A DNA stretch of 7,378 nucleotides from an uncultured Eggerthellaceae bacterium (lineage in GTDB: Bacteria > Actinomycetota > Coriobacteriia > Coriobacteriales > Eggerthellaceae). Position 1 is the stretch's first letter; every line of letters begins with the position of its first letter. Positions 1 through 6,677 of this stretch are shown here, one piece after another. The stretch lies in NCBI GenBank assembly GCA_902497215.1, contig CABVEH010000056.1:1-7378 (forward strand), written 5' to 3'. The notes below the pieces were generated by a model that ran no database searches, was not told where the DNA came from, and saw only the letters and a list, made by a program, of their open reading frames with translations. Position numbers and translations under genes: made by a program.

Positions 1-2347
1 CCCCCTGGCTCATCAGCAGGCAGTGCTCGGTGACCATGAGCTCCTGGGCGCCCGCGACCTTGATTCCAAGCCTTGGGGCGTCCGTGCAGGAGGCAAGTTC
101 TGCTATCTGCCGCAAATTGAGCTCGGGAGACAGCCAGACGCGCGTCGCTTCGAAGGCCTGCGCCAAGCGCAGCGAGTCGCAGTTGACCATGGGAAGGCCC
201 GGACCTATCTCGATTTCACAACCTGCCTGCAGGGCGCGATGGAGCGCTCCCAGGCTTTCGACGAGCACGGCATGTCCCTCCGACACGTTGGCCCATGCGT
301 CGCATTCGAGCGCGGCCTCGCGCGATTCGCCCACGGGGTCATGGTCGATGGAGGGGATCCATATGGTGCACTTCTTGGGAAACGGCGACTGAGACGGGTC
401 GCCGACAAGCATCCCCTCCTGCTGCGCCTGGCCCCGCCTGTAGTTGAGGGCAGGAACGATCACCTCGTCGGCACCGGCACGCTTGGCCGCCCGGGCGCAG
501 TCGGGGTTGGTGGCTATGACGGCGATATGGAAGTCGTCAGGGCCCGAAGCGCATGCCTCTCGCGCTTCGCTTCGGAGCGCGGAACCTGCACACCGGCCTT
601 CTCCTTCTGAACAGGGCGTGGAAGCAGCCCCGGAAGAGGATGCCTCGAAGCGCGATTCTGCAGGACAAGAAATCGGTGGGACAATCGACCCCGCCGATTT
701 CGCAGTCCGAAGCCAAGCGCGAGAGGCATCCGCTTCCGGGGCCTTGAAGGGCGGCCTACCATCGAGGATGCTGGTGGTCAGCGCCTCGAGCGCATCGTTG
801 CGGATGTGGTGCAAGGCCGAGAAGCCGATGCCGACGCCGTCGTCCAGCTTGACGGACAGGTCGACGAGGCGGTAGGGCGTCTGGCCCAGGCGGTCGATGT
901 GGGAGGCCACGTCCTCGGAGGTGACGGGCCGGGTGCGCGCCTCTTCCACCACGTCGCCTACCGCCTCGGCCGCAGGCACGTCTCCGGAGAGCCTGGAAAG
1001 CAGCCTTGCCGCAACGGCCGAGCCGTCGTCCGCAAGCCAGAATTCCGCACGCAAGGGTTGTCCGATGCGAAGCGTGACGCTTCCCGACACAGGGATGCGT
1101 GGCTCGCGGGCGTCGTCGACATATGCGGCCTCAGCGCTTCGCACGCGGAACACTCGGTCGCTGGGGCGTGCTCCAGATGCGTTGCCCGCGCGCTTGTTGC
1201 CCTGCGGGGCGGAATCGTCTGCAAGCGGAAGGCGCACCGTCTTGCCCGACACCTTCACGATGCCCTGCGCCTTCAACGTGAAGTTGCCCCGGCGCGTCCA
1301 GACCTCCAGCAGGTCGCCCTCCACCAGCGGCTTTTCGCAGGACAGCTCGACGAAGTCTTCGCCGACCTCCTTGACGCGCCCAACGAACTGCCCGCGGTTG
1401 TTGGGGCGCTGGTAGCTCATGACGTCGTTGCCGCGCATCCCGTCGAAGTACGCCGAAGTGAAGCCGCGCGAGAACACCGATCCGAGCCTCGAGTCGTATT
1501 CCCTGCGAGCCGCGGCGTCGACCCCCGAATCGGAAGCCAGGGCATCGACGGCCTCGCGGTACACCGCAACCACCGTGCCGGCGTATTCCGGCGACTTCAT
1601 GCGGCCCTCTATCTTCAGGGACGCAACGCCAACGCGCGCGAGGTCGCCAACGTTTTCCACCAGGCAGAGGTCTTTCGGGGAAAGAAGGTGCTCGCCCGGC
1701 GACTTCAGCTGCCGCTGCTCGTCACGCAGGTCGACCAGCCTGTAGGGAAGGCGGCACGCCTGTGCGCAAAGGCCACGGTTCGCAGAGCGCCCCCCTATCA
1801 TCGAGGACATGAGGCATTGCCCCGAATAGCACACGCAGAGGGCGCCATGCGCGAAGGTCTCGACCTCCAACCCTAGGCCAGCCGCATGGTCGCAAAGCGA
1901 CTCTATCTCGCCCAGGGACAGCTCGCGCGCCAACGTGACCCGCGCAAAGCCCAGGTCGGCCAGGGCCGATATGCCGTCCTTGGAATGGATGCTCATCTGG
2001 GTGGATGCATGCAGCCGCGCATCGGGGAGCTGCCGGGCAAGGGCGACGGCAAGCCCCAGGTCCTGCACGATGAACGCATCGGCGCCACTGGAAAGGCACT
2101 GGCGCGCAAGCTTGACGGCCCGCGGCATTTCTTCGGGCAGCACGATGGTGTTCATGGCGACGTACAGGCTTGCGCCACGCAGGTGCGCGTAGTCGCAGGC
2201 CTCGGCGAACGTGTCGGCGGAGCGGCGGGCGTTCAGTTCGCCCATGCCGAGATAGGCCGCATCGGCCCCGGCCGCGACTACGGCATGCAGCATTGGAGGG
2301 CTGCCCGCAGGCGCTAGAAGCTCTGGCAAGTTGGAAGGTTCAGGCAT
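1..2347 (-). CDS. U32-family peptidase-like protein (collagenase/RlhA-type), C-terminus cut off by the window edge
   Basis: The frame is open from ATG at 2347 to base 1, giving 782 residues with no stop. It is the only ATG/GTG/TTG start after the upstream gene's in-frame TAG, and the protein begins with the family's typical ELLAPAG (9-15). The Shine-Dalgarno is weak. The U32 signature is clear: E163-x-F165-x2-G168-A-L-C171-x4-G176-x-C178-x-M-S181. Cysteines 171, 178, 194 and 228 are spaced much like the [4Fe-4S] ligands known in UbiU, and C198 is an extra one. U32 relatives RlhA and TrhP hydroxylate 23S rRNA and tRNA, so RNA modification is a better guess than protease activity, but this is inference. 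Residues 1-300 form the TIM-barrel-like catalytic part, 315-528 resemble the collagenase-associated middle domain, about 530-604 are a Ser/Ala/Cys-rich linker encoded by a palindromic repeat, and a second U32-like part starts at about 605 (FHIAVIATN). The window ends just after LMVTEHC (770-776), a conserved late region, so a short tail is missing. Confidence 0.88.
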   Translation of the reverse strand, partial: MPEPSNLPELLAPAGSPPMLHAVVAAGADAAYLGMGELNARRSADTFAEACDYAHLRGASLYVAMNTIVLPEEMPRAVKLARQCLSSGADAFIVQDLGLAVALARQLPDARLHASTQMSIHSKDGISALADLGFARVTLARELSLGEIESLCDHAAGLGLEVETFAHGALCVCYSGQCLMSSMIGGRSANRGLCAQACRLPYRLVDLRDEQRQLKSPGEHLLSPKDLCLVENVGDLARVGVASLKIEGRMKSPEYAGTVVAVYREAVDALASDSGVDAAARREYDSRLGSVFSRGFTSAYFDGMRGNDVMSYQRPNNRGQFVGRVKEVGEDFVELSCEKPLVEGDLLEVWTRRGNFTLKAQGIVKVSGKTVRLPLADDSAPQGNKRAGNASGARPSDRVFRVRSAEAAYVDDAREPRIPVSGSVTLRIGQPLRAEFWLADDGSAVAARLLSRLSGDVPAAEAVGDVVEEARTRPVTSEDVASHIDRLGQTPYRLVDLSVKLDDGVGIGFSALHHIRNDALEALTTSILDGRPPFKAPEADASRAWLRTAKSAGSIVPPISCPAESRFEASSSGAASTPCSEGEGRCAGSALRSEAREACASGPDDFHIAVIATNPDCARAAKRAGADEVIVPALNYRRGQAQQEGMLVGDPSQSPFPKKCTIWIPSIDHDPVGESREAALECDAWANVSEGHAVLVESLGALHRALQAGCEIEIGPGLPMVNCDSLRLAQAFEATRVWLSPELNLRQIAELASCTDAPRLGIKVAGAQELMVTEHCLLMSQG
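541..743. repeat. BIME/REP-like inverted repeat pair inside the U32 gene
   Basis: Two inverted arms lie at 541-576 and 706-743. Bases 546-576 match the reverse complement of 706-736 at 29 of 31 positions, including a perfect 15-base core at 553-567 and 715-729 (ATGCCTCTCGCGCTT and its complement). The outer ends continue to match with two small length differences. Each arm also folds on its own: CGAAGCGC (545-552) pairs with GCGCTTCG (562-569), and the right arm has AAGCG/CGCTT. Two facing hairpin units with a spacer is the layout of bacterial interspersed mosaic elements. The element encodes residues 535-603 of the U32 protein, a low-complexity linker between domains, and introduces no stop. 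Whether copies occur elsewhere in the genome cannot be seen here. Confidence 0.7.
669..701. repeat. Internal hairpin within the palindromic element
   Basis: GAAATCGG at 669-676 pairs with CCGATTTC at 694-701. After one mismatch the stem continues with GGG (678-680) against CCC (689-691 region), leaving a short loop. It sits in the spacer between the two inverted arms at 541-576 and 706-743, so the whole stretch is a nest of palindromes. It is not followed by a T-run on either strand and lies inside a coding frame, so I do not read it as a terminator. Confidence 0.55.
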
Positions 2348-2392
2348 CTTGTTTCGGTTCGGTTGCGTTCTGCCCGTTTCGAAGGAGGCTGG

Positions 2393-2923
2393 CTACATCT
2401 CGGTGGCCATCTTGTCGGCCTCCTCGAGCAGGTTGAGGCCCTGGTCGTAGGCCTTCTGCACGGATTCCAGCCGCTGGCCGTAGTCCGAGAAGTCGTACTG
2501 GGCGCCTTCGGGGGCGTTCTCTATCTCGAGGAAGATGGCCAGGTAGTCGTTCAACGCGTCCTTGAGCGTGCCTATGGCCTCGTCGTACTTGCCCTTCACG
2601 GACTTGAGCTCGTCGGGGGCCTCGAGCGATTCCATCTGGTCGAGCACCTCGTTGGCCGAGTCGACCTTGGCCTGAAGCGCAGACACGTCGCCTTCTGCCA
2701 CAGCGCCCGAGAAGTCGGAGAAGCTTTCGGACAGCTGCTTGGACGACTTCGCCATGGAGTTCATGTAACCGGCGGCCGTTACGGGCTTGTCTTCGGTGGC
2801 GGCCGGCTGGCTTGGGGCGCATCCCGACAGCATCGCCACGGACGCGGCCATCACTAGCGCCACGATGGCCACGAGGGCCTTTGCGGCCTTGGGACTTCTT
2901 GAATTGGTGTGCGGAACCTGCAT
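2393..2923 (-). CDS. Small predicted lipoprotein of unknown function
   Basis: The protein has 176 residues. It begins with a short basic segment, then a hydrophobic stretch (KALVAIVALVMAASVAML), then the lipobox LSGC with the lipidated cysteine at residue 35, followed by APSQPAATED. This is a type II signal peptide, so the mature protein should be anchored on the outer face of the cytoplasmic membrane. The mature part is acidic and looks almost wholly helical, with heptad-like stretches (for example DVSALQAKVDSANEVLDQM), which suggests a small helical bundle or coiled coil. I chose the ATG at 2923 because AAGAGGAG (2928-2935) lies four bases upstream. A longer frame from TTG at 2962 has no Shine-Dalgarno and would put 13 extra charged residues before the signal peptide. 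The gene follows the penicillin-binding protein gene by 48 bases and precedes the U32 gene by 45, so co-transcription is likely. I do not recognise the family. A role in the envelope next to the PBP is only a contextual guess. Confidence 0.85.
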   Translation of the reverse strand: MQVPHTNSRSPKAAKALVAIVALVMAASVAMLSGCAPSQPAATEDKPVTAAGYMNSMAKSSKQLSESFSDFSGAVAEGDVSALQAKVDSANEVLDQMESLEAPDELKSVKGKYDEAIGTLKDALNDYLAIFLEIENAPEGAQYDFSDYGQRLESVQKAYDQGLNLLEEADKMATEM

Positions 2924-2927
2924 CCTG

Positions 2928-2935
2928 CTCCTCTT
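2928..2935 (-). promoter_or_regulatory. Ribosome binding site of the lipoprotein gene
   Basis: AAGAGGAG on the minus strand, four bases before ATG 2923. It decides the start in favour of this ATG over the in-frame TTG at 2962, which has only pyrimidine-rich sequence upstream. Confidence 0.7.
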
Positions 2936-2950
2936 GTCGCGTTTCGTAAG

Positions 2951-2956
2951 AGTATA
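2951..2956 (-). promoter_or_regulatory. Possible -10 box (TATACT) before the lipoprotein gene
   Basis: TATACT on the minus strand lies in the 48-base gap after the PBP gene, in the most AT-rich spot of the neighbourhood. A transcript from it would start near 2944 and carry a leader of about 20 bases including the Shine-Dalgarno. No recognisable -35 lies 16-18 bases upstream, so this could be chance. If real, it gives the lipoprotein and U32 genes their own promoter. Confidence 0.25.
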
Positions 2957-2971
2957 AGGCAAAAGGAAAGG

Positions 2972-5128
2972 TCAGGTCGCGGAAGCAGGGTCAGGCTGGC
3001 CAGGATCGGGATCGATGGGTGTAGGAGGGTCAGGGTCGACCACAGGCGGCGTCACGGGCTCAGTCGGCTCCTGCGCAGACGAGCTGGATGACGAATGGTT
3101 GCCGCCAGACGAAGACGACGAAGCCGACGACGAGTCGGAGCTGGACGAGCTCGAAGACGAGCTGTCCTCGGACTTCCAGGAACCCTTGCCGATGTGGTTC
3201 TTCTCGTCGACGTAGTTGCGGTACTTCGGCTCGCCCGCCGTGAAGAAGTCGACCAGGGGCGCATCGGCAAGCACCTTGCTCATGAAGTCGGAGAACGCGC
3301 TGGACACAGACACGCCGACCGCGCTGGCCTCCTCGTACGTCTCGGCGCGTTCGCCGAGCCAGAACGCCGCGCTCATCTGCGGGGTGAAGCCGACGAAGTA
3401 GCTGTCCTGGTCGGTTTCGGTGGTGCCCGTCTTGCCGGCGCATACCTGGCCGGTGGAAAGGGCGGCAGGCTTGCCGGTGCCGCTGGTTATGACGCCTTCG
3501 AGGCAGTCGATGACGGCGCGGGCGACCTCCTGCGACAGGACGCGTTCGCCTTCGGGATGCGTGTTGTCGACTATGACGTTGCCGGAGCGGTCGGTGATGG
3601 TAAGGATGCACTCGGGCTCGTAATGGATGCCTCCGCTTGCGATGGTGGAGTAGGCGCTGGCCATCTCCAGCGGGTTGACCGAGTCGATGCCCAGCGTGAT
3701 GCCGGCCACTTCCTGGATGGGAGACTTGACGCCCAGGCGCTGGGCCATGTCGCGCACCTTGTCGACGCCGATGGACATGATTAGCCTGGTGAAGGCGGTG
3801 TTGGACGACACGGCGGTGGCCTTCTTGATGGACACCGAGCCGTAGCTGGCCTTGCCTGCGTTGTAAACCTGGCGGTCGGTGCCTTCGAGGTCGACCGAGT
3901 AGCCTGCGTCGATGGTGGTTTCGGGGTCGATGCCTTCCTCGATGGCCGCTGCCAGCGTGAACGCCTTGAACGACGACCCGCACTGGCGGCCGCCTCCACC
4001 TTCGCCGGTGGCCATGTTGACCTGGCTTTCCTCGTAGTTGTTGCCGCCGACCATTGCCTTGATGTGGCCGTTGCTGTTGTCGATGGCGGCCATGGCGACC
4101 TCGAACTTGCTTCCGGCCTGCTTGGCCTTCTTCTCGCAGGCTTCCTCGGCAGCCTTCTGGTCGTTCACGTCAAGCGTGGTGATGATCTTCAGGCCGCCCT
4201 TGAACAGCTCGGCGGTGGAGAAGGCGTACTTGCCTTCCTCGTTGAGGAGCTGGTTGCGCACGTAGCTTGCGAAATACGGATAGGCGACGATGCCGTTGAC
4301 GGAAGGCGCGGTGGTGTTGAGTACGATGTCTTCCCCGCGCACCGCGTCGGCTTCGGCGGCCGACACGCACCCGTTCGACACCATGCGGTCGAGGACCAGG
4401 TTGCGCCGCGACTTGGCGTTGTCGGGGTAGTCGATGGGCTCGTTGTAGTTGGGCGACTGCGGGATGCCGATGAGCGTGGCGGCCTCTGCCAGGGTAAGCT
4501 CGTTGGCGTGCTTCGAGAAGTAGCGCTCGGAGGCGGCCTCGATGCCGTAGGCGCCGGACCCGTAGTTGATGGTGTTCAGGTACATGAGGAGGATTTCGTC
4601 CTTGGAGTACATCTCCTCGACCTTCATGGCCAAGAACATCTCGCGGATCTTGCGCTTGAACGAGATCTCGCTCATCTCGTCGGAGAGTATGGTGTTGCGC
4701 ACCAGCTGCTGCGTGATGGTGGAACCGCCCTCGAGCGAGCCGCCGAGCAGGTTGTTGACCAGCGCGCGGGCAGAACCCACCACGTCTACGCCGGAATGGC
4801 TGTAGAAACGCTCGTCTTCGCAGGCCACGGTGCCTTCGAGGACGTACTTGGAGATCTGGTCGGCCTCGACGGGCTCGCGGTTCTCTAGCTGGAATTCGGC
4901 CAGCACCGTCTCGCCGTCGGATGCGTAGACAACCGACGTGGCCGACGTGTTAAGCGCGTTTGCGTCGGAGTAGTCGGGAAGGTCTTGCAGCCACACGTTG
5001 GCCAGGGCCACTCCCCCGATTCCCAGCGCCGCGATGACCGCGACGAAGATGGACACGAATGCGAGCACGAACGCCTTGCCCGACTTCTTCTTAACGTTGT
5101 AGCGTCCCTTGATTGCGCGAGAGGCCAA
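2972..5128 (-). CDS. Class A penicillin-binding protein (bifunctional glycosyltransferase/transpeptidase, PBP1A family)
   Basis: This 718-residue membrane enzyme polymerises lipid II into glycan strands and cross-links the stem peptides outside the membrane. Residues 1-18 are basic and cytoplasmic, and about 19-47 form one membrane anchor. The GT51 glycosyltransferase domain (about 67-250) has the catalytic motif E104-D-E-R-F-Y with HSGVD, then GGSTITQQ (134-141), RKIREM (159-164) and YGSGAYGIEAA (189-199). The transpeptidase domain (about 340-620) has all three active-site motifs: S385-S-F-K388, S441-S-N443 and K566-T-G568. The tail is a nearly pure Ser run (656-684) followed by a Pro/Asp-rich segment (687-718), probably a flexible wall-spanning extension. 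The start is TTG at 5128, read as Met, because GGAGGA lies just upstream and the anchor follows at the usual distance. The gene lies 149 bases after argH, behind a terminator-like hairpin, so it probably heads a new transcript with the lipoprotein gene. Unusual points are cysteines next to catalytic motifs (C103, C383, C563). Confidence 0.95.
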   Translation of the reverse strand: MASRAIKGRYNVKKKSGKAFVLAFVSIFVAVIAALGIGGVALANVWLQDLPDYSDANALNTSATSVVYASDGETVLAEFQLENREPVEADQISKYVLEGTVACEDERFYSHSGVDVVGSARALVNNLLGGSLEGGSTITQQLVRNTILSDEMSEISFKRKIREMFLAMKVEEMYSKDEILLMYLNTINYGSGAYGIEAASERYFSKHANELTLAEAATLIGIPQSPNYNEPIDYPDNAKSRRNLVLDRMVSNGCVSAAEADAVRGEDIVLNTTAPSVNGIVAYPYFASYVRNQLLNEEGKYAFSTAELFKGGLKIITTLDVNDQKAAEEACEKKAKQAGSKFEVAMAAIDNSNGHIKAMVGGNNYEESQVNMATGEGGGGRQCGSSFKAFTLAAAIEEGIDPETTIDAGYSVDLEGTDRQVYNAGKASYGSVSIKKATAVSSNTAFTRLIMSIGVDKVRDMAQRLGVKSPIQEVAGITLGIDSVNPLEMASAYSTIASGGIHYEPECILTITDRSGNVIVDNTHPEGERVLSQEVARAVIDCLEGVITSGTGKPAALSTGQVCAGKTGTTETDQDSYFVGFTPQMSAAFWLGERAETYEEASAVGVSVSSAFSDFMSKVLADAPLVDFFTAGEPKYRNYVDEKNHIGKGSWKSEDSSSSSSSSSDSSSASSSSSGGNHSSSSSSAQEPTEPVTPPVVDPDPPTPIDPDPGQPDPASAT

Positions 5129-5131
5129 GCT

Positions 5132-5137
5132 TCCTCC
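5132..5137 (-). promoter_or_regulatory. Ribosome binding site setting the TTG start of the PBP gene
   Basis: GGAGGA on the minus strand, three bases before TTG 5126-5128. No ATG or GTG in the same frame has a comparable site nearby, so the non-standard start is well supported. Confidence 0.75.
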
Positions 5138-5230
5138 ATCGATCTGCTTGCGTCGGTTCCGAACCGCTGGGGGGCGATGCGGAAAGGGCGGCCGCGAAGA
5201 GCCCCCAAATGGCGACGGTTTTCGCGTGCA

Positions 5231-5239
5231 ATTCTATCA
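5231..5239 (-). promoter_or_regulatory. Candidate extended -10 promoter for the PBP gene
   Basis: TGATAGAAT on the minus strand matches the extended -10 pattern TGnTAnAAT. It lies just downstream of the probable argH terminator and about 100 bases before the PBP start. No good -35 is present, since the expected position is inside the GC-rich terminator stem. The rest of the gap (5129-5230) shows no clear operator or riboswitch. Confidence 0.4.
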
Positions 5240-5246
5240 TCTTAGG

Positions 5247-5267
5247 AAAAACGCCGCCGAAAGCGGC
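5247..5267 (-). terminator. Probable intrinsic terminator after argH
   Basis: On the minus strand, GCCGC-TTTCG-GCGGC forms a five-base-pair all-GC stem, followed one base later by TTTTT. It begins 11 bases after the argH stop codon. The stem is short, so termination may be partial. Its position fits the end of the arginine operon. Confidence 0.6.
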
Positions 5268-5277
5268 CGCTATTCCA

Positions 5278-6666
5278 TCAAATGGACGCTTTGTCTTGTT
5301 GGATTTGTGAAGACAGCATGGCCATCTGGTGCGAGACCTGATGCGAGGACGTGCCGCCTATGACGTCGCGCGCGTCGACTATCGACTTCAGGTCGAGACA
5401 GCCCACGATGTCTTCCTCGAAAAGGTCGGATTCGGCGCGGAAGTCGTCGAGCGAGAGGTCCTCGAGGCCACAGCCGCGCTTGTCGCAAAGCAGCACCAGA
5501 TGCCCCACAACCTCGTGGGCGCGGCGGAAGGGCATCCCCTTCTTGGCGAGGTAGTCGGCGATGTCGGTGGCGGCCAGGTAGCCTTCCTTCGCGGCATCCA
5601 TCATCGCATCGGGGTGGATGGCCATGGTGTCGACCATGCCGGCGGCGCAAACGTAGCAGTCCTCCAGCGTGTCGGCTGCGTCGATGGCGCCTTCCTTGTC
5701 TTCCTGCATGTCCTTGTTGTAGGCCAGCGGAAGCGACTTGAGCGTGACCATGAGCGCCACGAGGTCGCCGACGACGCGGCCCGACTTGCCGCGGATGAGC
5801 TCGGCGAAGTCGGGGTTCTTCTTCTGGGGCATTATGGAAGACCCAGTGGAATACGAGTCGGACAGGGTGACGAAGCCGAACTCGGAAGTGGACCACAGGA
5901 CGATTTCCTCGCACAGGCGCGTGAGGTGCAGGCACGACACGCTGCAGGCGTAGATGAGGTCGAGCAGGAAGTCGCGGTCGGACACGGCGTCCAGCGAGTT
6001 CTGCGTGGGGAAGTCGAAGCCAAGCATGGCCGTGGTGGCTTCGCGGTCGAGCGGATAGGTGGTGCCTGCCAACGCCGCCGAGCCCAGGGGGTTCGCGTCG
6101 GCCGAGATGCGCGCGGCGGCAAGGCGTTGGAAGTCGCGCGTGAGCATCCAGACGTAGGCCAGCATGTGGTGCGAGAACAGCACGGGCTGGGCGTGCTGCA
6201 TGTGCGTGTAGCCGGGCATGATGACGCCCATGTTGCGCTGCGCCTGCCCAAGGAGGGCCTCGCGCAGCGCGATGTTGGCCGCCATCAGGTCGGTCGCACG
6301 CCTCTTCGCGTAAAGCCTGGAGTCGGTGGCGACCTGGTCGTTGCGGCTTCGGCCGGTGTGAAGGCGCGCGCCCGCGTCTCCGATGCGGCGCGTAAGCTCG
6401 GCCTCGATGGCCATGTGGATGTCCTCGTCATTGATGTCGAAGACGAAGGCACCGGACTCTATATCGCCCTTTATCTCAGCAAGCCCCTGCTTTATGGCGG
6501 CGGCATCGTCGTCGCTTATGACGCCCTGGGCCGCCAGCATCTCGGCATGGGCCATGGACCCTGCGGTGTCCTGCAGGTAGAGCTTCCTGTCGACCGGAAG
6601 GGAGGCGCCGAAACGCTGGGTGAACTCGTCGACGCCTTCCTCGAACCTTCCTGACCAGAGTGCCAT
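5278..6666 (-). CDS. argH: Argininosuccinate lyase
   Basis: This cytoplasmic enzyme splits argininosuccinate into arginine and fumarate, the final step of arginine biosynthesis, and works as a homotetramer. The 462 residues match the usual family length. Visible motifs are LWSGRF (3-8) at the N-terminus, TGRSRNDQVATD (104-115), PGYTHMQHAQPV (151-162) with the catalytic-region His155, and the fumarase/lyase superfamily signature GSSIMPQKKNP (275-285) that carries the catalytic serine. KDMQEDKE (318-325) and the C-terminal ATDIADYL (366-373) region are also typical. The ATG at 6666 is preceded by AGGAG at 6673-6677 with a six-base spacing. The gene starts nine bases after the argG stop, so the two are translated from one message and probably coupled. 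A terminator-like hairpin follows it. Nothing is missing or broken. Confidence 0.98.
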   Translation of the reverse strand: MALWSGRFEEGVDEFTQRFGASLPVDRKLYLQDTAGSMAHAEMLAAQGVISDDDAAAIKQGLAEIKGDIESGAFVFDINDEDIHMAIEAELTRRIGDAGARLHTGRSRNDQVATDSRLYAKRRATDLMAANIALREALLGQAQRNMGVIMPGYTHMQHAQPVLFSHHMLAYVWMLTRDFQRLAAARISADANPLGSAALAGTTYPLDREATTAMLGFDFPTQNSLDAVSDRDFLLDLIYACSVSCLHLTRLCEEIVLWSTSEFGFVTLSDSYSTGSSIMPQKKNPDFAELIRGKSGRVVGDLVALMVTLKSLPLAYNKDMQEDKEGAIDAADTLEDCYVCAAGMVDTMAIHPDAMMDAAKEGYLAATDIADYLAKKGMPFRRAHEVVGHLVLLCDKRGCGLEDLSLDDFRAESDLFEEDIVGCLDLKSIVDARDVIGGTSSHQVSHQMAMLSSQIQQDKASI

Positions 6667-6672
6667 GCGCTT

Positions 6673-6677
6673 CTCCT
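6673..6677 (-). promoter_or_regulatory. argH ribosome binding site overlapping the argG stop codon
   Basis: AGGAG on the minus strand shares its first two bases with the TAG stop of argG. Ribosomes ending argG therefore finish on the argH initiation site, which favours translational coupling of the two enzymes. Confidence 0.7.

Noticed and set aside
1124..1165. Possible further copy of the 541-743 repeat (GCCTC..GCGCTTCG..GCGGAAC)
   Set aside because: Only short blocks match, with a gap and no inverted partner. Shared codon use in GC-rich DNA explains it.
806..1876. Plus-strand open frame of 356 codons opposite the U32 gene
   Set aside because: The minus-strand frame here has the U32 signature and runs unbroken for 2347 bases. 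The plus frame has no motifs and no convincing ribosome binding site.
1..2347. Idea that the left third is non-coding or a decayed gene
   Set aside because: Reading the minus strand codon by codon shows one frame without stops from 2347 to the edge. It only looks empty because its stop lies outside the window.
4064..4888. Plus-strand open frame of 274 codons opposite the PBP gene
   Set aside because: Shadow of the conserved glycosyltransferase and transpeptidase coding sequence, with no domain recognised.
5188..5270. Two GCGGCCGC palindromes (5188-5195, 5263-5270) as a paired site
   Set aside because: Eight-base GC palindromes arise easily at this base composition. The second overlaps the terminator stem and no further shared flank is seen.
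5329..6654. Long plus-strand open frame (441 codons) opposite argH
   Set aside because: It is the mirror of a highly conserved argH frame in GC-rich DNA, its product is Val/Gly/Arg/His-rich with no recognisable motif, and argH explains the coding signal.
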